DNA from: Nemertoderma westbladi
Taxonomy: Eukaryota > Xenacoelomorpha > Nemertodermatida > Nemertodermatidae
Length of the DNA: 64,000 nt
NCBI GenBank assembly: GCA_032718475.1
Contig: JAUCBJ010008555.1
Location: 1-64,000, forward strand
Reading direction: 5' to 3'
A program made the position numbers and the translations under genes. Below are positions 55,363 to 64,000 of this stretch, piece by piece. The notes under the pieces are model-generated. The model was not told the origin of the DNA, did not search any database, and worked only from the letters and a program-made list of their open reading frames with translations. The number at the start of each line of letters is the position of its first letter. The first letter of the stretch is position 1.

Positions 55363-57575
55363 GTAAGTCGGCACAACTGTCACGGTCTAGCCGAATGCGT
55401 CAACACTGACGGTAAGTCGCCACAACTGTCACGGTCTAGCCGAATGCGTCAACACTGACGGTAAGTCGCCACAACTGTCACGGTCTAGCCGAATGCGTCA
55501 ATACTGACGGTAATGCGGCATAACTGTCACGGTCTAGCCGAATGCGTCAACACTGACGGTAAGTCGGCACAACTGTTACGGTCTATCCGAATGCGTCAAC
55601 ACTGACGGTAATTCGGCATAACTGTCACGGTCTAGCCGAATGTAGTCGGCACAACTGTCACGGTCTAGCCGAATGCGTCAACACTGACGGTAAGTCGGCA
55701 CAACTGTCACGGTCTAGCCGAATGCGTCAACACTGACGGTAAGTCGGCACAACTGTCACGGTCTAGCCGAATGCGTCCACACTGACGGTAAGTCGGCACA
55801 ACTGTCACGGCCTAGCCGAATGCGTCACACTGACGGTAAGTCGGCACAACTGTCACGGCCTAGCCGAATGCGTCAACACTGACGGTAAGTCGGCACAACT
55901 GTCACGGCCTAGCCGAATGCGTCACACTGACGGTAAGTCGGCACAACTGTCACGGTCTAGCCGAATGCGTCAACACTGACGGTAAGTCGCCACAACTGTC
56001 ACGGTCTAGCCGAATGCGTCAACACTGACGGTAAGTCGCCACAACTGTCACGGTCTAGCCGAATGCGTCAATACTGACGGTAATGCGGCATAACTGTCAC
56101 GGTCTAGCCGAATGCGTCAACACTGACGGTAAGTCGGCACAACTGTTACGGTCTATCCGAATGCGTCAACACTGACGGTAATTCGGCATAACTGTCACGG
56201 TCTAGCCGAATGTAGTCGGCACAACTGTCACGGTCTAGCCGAATGCGTCAACACTGACGGTAAGTCGGCACAACTGTCACGGTCTAGCCGAATGCGTCAA
56301 CACTGACGGTAAGTCGGCACAACTGTCACGGTCTAGCCGAATGCGTCCACACTGACGGTAAGTCGGCACAACTGTCACGGCCTAGCCGAATGCGTCACAC
56401 TGACGGTAAGTCGGCACAACTGTCACGGCCTAGCCGAATGCGTCAACACTGACGGTAAGTCGGCACAACTGTCACGGTCTAGCCGAATGCGTCCACACTG
56501 ACGGTAAGTCGGCACAACTGTCACGGCCTAGCCGAATGCGTCACACTGACGGTAAGTCGGCACAACTGTCACGGCCTAGCCGAATGCGTCAACACTGACG
56601 GTAAGTCGGCACAACTGTCACGGCCTAGCCGAATGCGTCACACTGACGGTAAGTCGGCACAACTGTCACGGCCTAGCCGAATGCGTCACACTGACGGTAA
56701 GTCGGCACAACTGCCACGGCCTAGCCGAATGCGTCAACACTGACGGTAAGTCGGCACAACTGTCACGGTCTAGCCGAATGCGTCAACACTGACGGTAAGT
56801 CGGCACAACTGTCTCGGTCTAGCCGAATGCGTCAACACTGACGGTAAGTCGGCACAACTGTCACGGTCTAGCCGAATGCGTCACACTGACGGTAAGTCGG
56901 CACAACTGTCACGGTCTAGCCGAATGCGTCACACTGACGGTAAGTCGGCACAACTGTCACGGTCTAGCCGAATGCGTCAACACTGACGGTAAGTCGGCAC
57001 AACTGTCACGGTCTAGCCGAATGCGTCACACTGACGGTAAGTCGGCACAACTGTCACGGTCTAGCCGAATGCGTCACACTGACGGTAAGTCGGCGCAACT
57101 GTCACGGTCTAGCCGAATGCGTCACACTGACGGTAAGTCGGCACAACTGTCACGGTCTAGCCGAATGCGTCACACTGACGGTAAGTCGGCGCAGCTGTCA
57201 CGGTCTAGCCGAATGCGTCAACACTGACGGTAAGTCGGCACAACTGTCACGGTCTAGCCGAATGCGTCACACTGACGGTAAGTCGGCACAACTGTCACGG
57301 TCTAGCCGAATGCGTCACACTGACGGTAAATCGGCACAACTGTCACGGTCTAGCCGAATGCGTCAACACTGACGGTAAGTCGGCACAACTGTCACGGTCT
57401 AGCCGAATGCGACACACTGACGGTAAATCGGCACAACTGTCACGGTCTAGCCGAATGCGTCAACACTGACGGTAAGTCGGCACAACTGTCACGGTCTAGC
57501 CGAATGCGTCACACTGACGGTAAGTCGGCACAACTGTCACGGTCTAGCCGAATGCGTCACACTGACGGTAAGTCT
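55322..57575 (+). repeat. 49-bp minisatellite of exon edge + 5' splice site (~46 copies)
   Basis: Unit: GCACAACTGTCACGGTCTAG / CCGAATGCGTCAACACTGACG / GTAAGTCG, with 48-bp variants (GTCACACTGACGG). Each full unit carries ACG|GTAAGT, a perfect match to the U1-complementary intron bases. A few units are changed to GTAATG or GTAATT. A higher-order repeat of about 570 bp is visible: the rare variant GCCGAATGTAGTCGGC occurs near 55641 and again near 56211, within otherwise matching order of variants. Confidence 0.95.
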
Positions 57576-57857
57576 GCGCGACAGGAATTCAAAACTGTCA
57601 CGGTGCGTCACATCAAACTGGGCCCTGGTGCTATTTTGCATATGGCCCACATTCTGGTGCGATTTGGATCATCTCTAAAATGCAGTATTAGTTGGTTGTC
57701 CGCGTAATATTGTGCGGTTTGTATATATATATAAGGCATGTGACATGTCCTTGTGGGGCATAAAGACAAATATTTTTGGAAATTTAGAGCAAAATATAAA
57801 ATTCCAGAGACATAATATAACTATTTCCGCAAATTCTTAATTATTTTATTGTTTCAG

Positions 57858-58065
57858 GTTCGTACGACTGCGTCTGTCCCCCTGGCTACTGGGGCCCCGG
57901 TACCCATTGCTTCAACCTCGATGAATGCGCCGAGCTGGTCAGCTGCCCCGACCACTCCCACTGCCTAGACAACCCTGGTAGTTACACTTGCGTCTGCAAC
58001 GTGGGATTCCATGCCGAAAATGGAGAATGCGTGGACGATGATGAATGTGAGAGTAATCCATGCAG
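57858..58065 (+). CDS. EGF/ShKT gene, exon 8: end of EGF6, EGF7, start of EGF8
   Basis: 208-bp exon, phase 1 in and phase 2 out, acceptor TTGTTTCAG, donor GCAG|GTAAAC. It reads SYDCVCPPGYWGPGTHC (end of EGF6), NLDECAELVSCPDHSHCLDN PGSYTCVC... (EGF7) and VDDDECESNPC (start of EGF8). The switch from phase 1 to phase 2 is matched exactly by exon 9, which supports both boundaries. Confidence 0.9.
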
Positions 58066-58329
58066 GTAAACTTATATAATTTGTATGTAAAGCTTTACTG
58101 TGTAGTTTTATAATATATGAATGTTTGATACTGTAGCAGGTATAATTGGTCGATTCCTGCCAAGTAATTTATAATTTGATTTCTTCATAAAATTCCCTTT
58201 TTAACTTATTTATAACAGGAATAAAGATTATTCCTATAAATTCATGGATACAAAGGAAACAAAGGCAAGTTATTTCCCTAAAAATGGTCCGATTGTTTCT
58301 TTCATATATTATATTAGCTTACTTTCCTC

Positions 58330-58545
58330 GTGGGCTATGCGATGGGCGAACCTTTACAGTGGATATTACTGATGCACACCTATTATCCATATCATCAGCA
58401 GCAGCAACCGGAATTAATTGCATTTCGGGTATTGAAGGAGAAGCGCGATTATTTTCATGGCGGTATTATGTACCGGTATCAATGTTTGCTGCGAGCAAGG
58501 CATTTGGAAAGCAGAGATTGGAATAATGGCCATAAGGGGGGCTGA
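58330..58545 (+). other. Intronic open frame, unrecognised
   Basis: 71-codon frame in the intron between exons 8 and 9, with a protein-like stretch LMHTYYPYHQQQQPELIAFR followed by basic residues and RYQCLLRARHLESRDWN. The composition differs from the AT-rich intron. It lacks EGF features and has no splice signals in the right phase, so it is more likely a fragment of an inserted sequence than an exon. I do not recognise it. Confidence 0.25.
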
Positions 58546-58849
58546 AAAGGCAATTTTGTGGAATAGGATCTAATATACGTATTTACATGAAAAACAATTA
58601 ATTTTTACAACTATGATCCCTCGCCCTTGATGCGCCATTAACCTGGCACGCTAAAGCTCGCTCGGTGAGTTTACATCTGGCTGGGGGGGTCTCTAGAGAA
58701 CCTATTTGCTTCATAAATATATTGAGTGTATTGTTTATCTTTTATATTTATTATGTACTCCAACCTAGAAGTCGTTAGTTTGACCCCACCTGGATATTAA
58801 ATATAAAACCTCGGAGTTATTCACCCAAAATATTGTTATTTTTTTTTAG

Positions 58850-59070
58850 TCCCAACGCTGACTGCCTCAACACGGGGGGTTCGTATCACTGCGAGTGTAA
58901 CGATGGTTACCGCGACGTGTATGGAGACGGGAATGTCTGCATTGACATCAACGAATGCACTGAGTTGGCTCACGATTGCGACCGCGACCACGGGATCTGC
59001 ACCAACACCGACGGGAGTTACACATGTACCTGTCCTGAAGGCTACCAAGGGAGTGGACGTTCATGCATAC
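58850..59070 (+). CDS. EGF/ShKT gene, exon 9: end of EGF8 and EGF9
   Basis: 221-bp exon, phase 2 in and phase 1 out, acceptor TTTTTTTTTAG, donor ATAC|GTTAGT. It reads PNADCLNTGGSYHCECNDGY RDVYGDGNVC (EGF8), then IDINECTELAHDCDRDHGIC TNTDGSYTCTCPEGYQGSGRSC (EGF9). It is the last recognisable exon. The next acceptor is not resolved because the window ends inside an array of acceptor-like repeats in a compatible phase. Confidence 0.9.
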
Positions 59071-59730
59071 GTTAGTACGAAATATATAATAATTTGTATT
59101 TGTTCAGAAGTGAAACAATTGTGGAAGGATGTCATTGGCTATCGTCAACAGTTCGCTAACTCGTCAGCTACTGTCACCTGACAGAATCTTGCTCAATTAT
59201 TCCACTTCTATCGGTCAGACATACAGTCTTAGTTGCATCTCCGTTGGTTCAACCCCCAGTGTCTTCCCTCCATAATTTTTTCACTTCTGAATAAAATAAG
59301 ACAAGATCATTTACTATAGGCCTACAGCTTTACATTATGATCTCAACTCAAATTATTTATATACAAAATAATATACCAAATTATACTTACAGATATTAGA
59401 CTGACATTATATATTATATTATATATTAGACTGACAAACGAGTATAAACTAATATTTAATAATTTTTTGGAATTGATCGTCTTATTATTCATTGTATTTA
59501 TAATATTTATTATTTATTTGAGTTTAACATTTTTTTTCTTAATAATAGATCACGATTCAGCTGTGCATTCGTTAACGATGTAATGTTCAAATATCTTTAC
59601 AATGAAACTGAACCTTTAAATTGGGTAAAGATTAAAGCGGCACTTTCAACAAAGAATACATGTTTATTATTATTATTTTTATATTCTATTTAGTATGATT
59701 ACATATTATAGATTTATTATTATTCCCATT
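59071..59730 (+). other. Intron start, AT-rich, no exon seen
   Basis: Contains only AT-rich DNA with short TATATTA repeats (59400-59430) and the phrase TTAGACTGACA twice. There is no EGF-like coding. Confidence 0.5.
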
Positions 59731-62700
59731 TACTTTCAGTATCTGACGACTACTCCGATGTTATTATATCCCATTTACTTTCAGTATCTGACGACTGCTC
59801 CGATGTTATTATTTCCCATTTACTTTCAGTTTCTGACGACTGCTCCATTGTTATTATATCCCATTTACTTTCAGTATCTGACGACTGCTCCATTGTTATT
59901 ATTTCCCATTTACTTTCAGTATGTGACGACTGCTCCAATGTTATTATATCCCATTTACTTTCAGTATCTGACGACTGCTCCGATGTTATTATTTCCCATT
60001 TACTTTCAGTATCTGACGACTGCTCCAATGTTATTATTTCCCATTTACTTTCAGTATCTGACGACTGCTCCAATGTTATTATATCCCATTTACATTCAAT
60101 ATCTGACGACTGCTCCAATGTTATTATTTCCCATTTACTTTCAGTATCTGACGACTGCTCCGATGTTATTATTTCCCATTTACTTTCAGTATCTGACGAC
60201 TGCTCCGATGTTATTATTTCCCATTTACTTTCAGTATCTGACGACTGCTCCGATGTTATTATTTCCCATTTACTTTCAGTATCTGACGACTGCTCCGATG
60301 TTATTATTTCCCATTTACTTTCAGTATCTGACGACTGCTCCATTGTTATTATTTCCCATTTACTTTCAGTATCTGACGACTGCTTCGATGTTATTATTTC
60401 CCATTTACTTTCAGTATCTGACGACTGCTCCATTGTTATTATTTCCCATTTACTTTCAGTATCTGACGACTGCTCCGATGTTATTATTTCCCATTTACTT
60501 TCAGTATCTGACGACTGCTCCATTGTTATTATTTCCCATTTACTTTCAGTATCTGACGACTGCTCCGATGTTATTATTTCCCATTTACTTTCATTATCTG
60601 ACGACTGCTCCGATGTTATTATTTCCCATTTACTTTCAGTATCTGACGACTGCTCCGATGTTATTTTTTCCCAAATACTTTCAGTATCTGACGACTGCTC
60701 CGATGTTATTGTTTCCCATTTACTTTCAGTATCTGGCGACTGCTCCGATGTTTTTATTTCCCATTTACTTTCAGTATCTGACACTGCTCCGATGTTATTA
60801 TTTCCCATTTACTTTCAGTATCTGACGACTGCTCCATTGTTATTATTTCCCATTTACTTTCAGTATCTGACGACTGCTCCGATGTTATTATTTCCCATTT
60901 ACTTTCAGTATCTGACGACTGCTCCATTGTTATTATTTCCCATTTACTTTCAGTATCTGACGACTGCTCCGATGTTATTATTTCCCATTTACTTTCATTA
61001 TCTGACGACTGCTCCGATGTTATTATTTCCCATTTACTTTCAGTATCTGACGACTGCTCCATTGTTATTATTTCCCATTTACTTTCAGTATCTGACGACT
61101 GCTCCGATGTTATTATTTCCCATTTACTTTCAGTATCTGACGACTGCTCCGATGTTATTATTTCCCATTTACTTTCAGTATCTGACGACTGCTCCGATGT
61201 TATTTTTTCCCAAATACTTTCAGTATCTGACGACTGCTCCGATGTTATTATTTCCCATTTACTTTCAGTATCTGACGACTGCTCCGATGTTATTATTTCC
61301 CATTTACTTTCAGTATCTGACGACTGCTCCGATGTTATTATTTCCCATTTACTTTCAGTATCTGACGACTGCTCCGATGTTATTATTTCCCATTTACTTT
61401 CAGTATCTGACGACTGCTCCGATGTTATTATTTCCCATTTACTTTCAGTATCTGACGACTGCTCCGATGTTATTTTTTCCCAAATACTTTCAGTATCTGA
61501 CGACTGATCCGATGTTATTGTTTCCCATTTACTTTCAGTATCTGACGACAGCTCCGATGTTATTTTTTCCCAAATACTTTCAGTATCTGACGACTGCTTC
61601 GAGGTTATTATTTCCCATTTACTTTCAGTATCTGACGACTGCTCCGATGTTATTATTTCCCATTTACTTTCAGTATCTGACGACTGCTCCGATGTTATTA
61701 TTTCCCATTTACTTTCAGTATCTGAGGACTGCTCCGATGTTATTATTTCCCATTTACCTTCAATATCTGACGACTGCTCCGATGTTATTATTTCCCATTT
61801 ACTTTCAGTATCTGACGACTGCTCCGATTTTATTATTTCCCATTTACTTTCAGTATCTGACGACTGCTCCGATGTTATTATTTCCCATTTACTTTCAGTA
61901 TCTGACGACTGCTCCGATGTTATTATTTCCCATTTACTTTCAGTATCTGACGACTGCTCCGATGTTATTATTTCCCATTTACTTTCAGTATCTGAGGACT
62001 GCTCCGATGTTATTATTTCCCATTTACCTTCAATATCTGACGACTGCTCCGATGTTATTATTTCCCATTTACTTTCAGTATCTGACGACTGCTCCGATTT
62101 TATTATTTCCCATTTACTTTCAGTATCTGACGACTGCTCCGATGTTATTATTTCCCATTTACTTTCAGTATCTGAGGACTGCTCCGATGTTATTATTTCC
62201 CATTTACCTTCAATATCTGACGACTGCTCCGATGTTATTATTTCCCATTTACTTTCAGTATCTGACGACTGCTCCGATTTTATTATTTCCCATTTACTTT
62301 CAGTATCTGACGACTGCTCCGATGTTATTATATCCCATTTACATTCAATATCTGACGACTGCTCCAATGTTATTATTTCCCATTTACTTTCAGTATCTGA
62401 CGACTGCTCCGATGTTATTATTTCCCATTTACTTTCAGTATCTGACGACTGCTCCGATGTTATTATTTCCCATTTACTTTCAGTATCTGACGACTGCTCC
62501 GATGTTATTATTTCCCATTTACTTTCAGTATCTGACGACTGCTCCGATGTTATTATTTCCCATTTACTTTCAGTATCTGACGACTGCTCCATTGTTATTA
62601 TTTCCCATTTACTTTCAGTATCTGACGACTGCTTCGATGTTATTATTTCCCATTTACTTTCAGTATCTGACGACTGCTCCATTGTTATTATTTCCCATTT

Positions 62701-64000
62701 ACTTTCAGTATCTGACGACTGCTCCGATGTTATTATTTCCCATTTACTTTCAGTATCTGACGACTGCTCCATTGTTATTATTTCCCATTTACTTTCAGTA
62801 TCTGACGACTGCTCCGATGTTATTATTTCCCATTTACTTTCATTATCTGACGACTGCTCCGATGTTATTATTTCCCATTTACTTTCAGTATCTGACGACT
62901 GCTCCGATGTTATTTTTTCCCAAATACTTTCAGTATCTGACGACTGCTCCGATGTTATTGTTTCCCATTTACTTTCAGTATCTGGCGACTGCTCCGATGT
63001 TTTTATTTCCCATTTACTTTCAGTATCTGACACTGCTCCGATGTTATTATTTCCCATTTACTTTCAGTATCTGACGACTGCTCCATTGTTATTATTTCCC
63101 ATTTACTTTCAGTATCTGACGACTGCTCCGATGTTATTATTTCCCATTTACTTTCAGTATCTGACGACTGCTCCATTGTTATTATTTCCCATTTACTTTC
63201 AGTATCTGACGACTGCTCCGATGTTATTATTTCCCATTTACTTTCATTATCTGACGACTGCTCCGATGTTATTATTTCCCATTTACTTTCAGTATCTGAC
63301 GACTGCTCCATTGTTATTATTTCCCATTTACTTTCAGTATCTGACGACTGCTCCGATGTTATTATTTCCCATTTACTTTCAGTATCTGACGACTGCTCCG
63401 ATGTTATTATTTCCCATTTACTTTCAGTATCTGACGACTGCTCCGATGTTATTTTTTCCCAAATACTTTCAGTATCTGACGACTGCTCCGATGTTATTAT
63501 TTCCCATTTACTTTCAGTATCTGACGACTGCTCCGATGTTATTATTTCCCATTTACTTTCAGTATCTGACGACTGCTCCGATGTTATTATTTCCCATTTA
63601 CTTTCAGTATCTGACGACTGCTCCGATGTTATTATTTCCCATTTACTTTCAGTATCTGACGACTGCTCCGATGTTATTATTTCCCATTTACTTTCAGTAT
63701 CTGACGACTGCTCCGATGTTATTTTTTCCCAAATACTTTCAGTATCTGACGACTGATCCGATGTTATTGTTTCCCATTTACTTTCAGTATCTGACGACAG
63801 CTCCGATGTTATTTTTTCCCAAATACTTTCAGTATCTGACGACTGCTTCGAGGTTATTATTTCCCATTTACTTTCAGTATCTGACGACTGCTCCGATGTT
63901 ATTATTTCCCATTTACTTTCAGTATCTGACGACTGCTCCGATGTTATTATTTCCCATTTACTTTCAGTATCTGAGGACTGCTCCGATGTTATTATTTCCC
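59731..64000 (+). repeat. 45-bp minisatellite of 3'-splice-site-like units (~95 copies, runs off window)
   Basis: Unit: TATCTGACGACTGCTCCGAT / GTTATTATTTCCCATTTACT / TTCAG. Each has a pyrimidine-rich stretch ending TTTCAG, then TA-TCT-GAC-GAC-TGC-TCC, that is V/L-S-D-D-C-S in phase 1, the phase left open by exon 9. Common variants are ATTGTT for GATGTT, TTTTTTCCCAAATAC and CTTCAATATC. A ~2,250-bp higher-order duplication (50 units) is visible: the rare one-base-loss unit TCTGACACTGC at about 60778 recurs at about 63028, and GACTGATCC at 61502 recurs at 63751. Long open frames on both strands (352-767 codons) are artefacts of the 15-codon period. Confidence 0.92.

Noticed and set aside
55322-57575. 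Possible CRISPR-like array of regularly spaced repeats
   Set aside because: There are no unique spacers: the whole 48-49-bp unit repeats, it starts from an exon edge, and the host is eukaryotic.
59695-63311. Open frames up to 767 codons on both strands in the 45-bp array (FPIYFQYLTTAPMLL; SSDTESKWEIITSEQ)
   Set aside because: Simultaneous openness on both strands is explained by a stop-free 15-codon unit. There is no non-repeat coding sequence, signal or domain.

Overview
The window is eukaryotic and metazoan. Genes are split by GT-AG introns, one gene is built of calcium-binding EGF modules (a metazoan extracellular architecture), a eukaryotic DIMT1-type rRNA dimethyltransferase is present, and most of the DNA is mobile elements, foldback repeats and minisatellites. 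I read it as a marine invertebrate, plausibly a deuterostome. I cannot fix the phylum from the sequence.

Layout. 1-752 is part of an LTR of a BEL/Pao family. 753-6094 is repeat-rich DNA with three inverted-repeat (foldback/MITE-like) elements. 6127-23673 is BEL/Pao copy A (17.5 kb, TSD GGGTC, LTRs of 1184 bp that are almost identical). It was inserted into one arm of an older palindromic MITE. 24178-24966 is another foldback element, 25222-25474 a LINE tail, and 25662-26585 an intronless full-length DIMT1-like gene. 26586-30603 is almost featureless apart from an orphan coding remnant between a G17 and a C22 tract. 30604-42263 is BEL/Pao copy B on the minus strand (11.7 kb, TSD TATTC), which has lost RT, RNase H and integrase. 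From 42534 to at least 59070, nine plus-strand exons of one EGF/ShKT gene follow one another with fully consistent splice phases. Both ends of that gene are outside the recognisable part of the window.

Two signals stand out. First, three introns of the EGF gene begin with minisatellites (42-, 51- and 49-bp units). Each unit is a copy of the exon's 3' edge plus its 5' splice site, giving roughly 54, 36 and 46 tandem donor-like sites. The window ends inside a fourth array (45-bp unit, about 95 copies) whose unit looks like a 3' splice site (polypyrimidine tract, TTTCAG, then Cys-containing codons). Second, the BEL/Pao element carries, beyond gag-pol, a 1.6-kb non-coding block with duplicated hairpin/AATAAA modules and two 3' ORFs shared by both copies. 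One of these has three zinc-knuckle-like motifs and a basic tail, placed where env-like genes usually sit.

How the parts relate. Copy A keeps all gag, protease, RT, RNase H and integrase motifs, but its polyprotein frame is broken twice. Copy B reads gag-protease in one frame across two precise internal deletions but is broken elsewhere in gag. Copy B and LINE fragments lie in or beside the EGF gene's introns. All repeat counts are estimated by reading, not computed.
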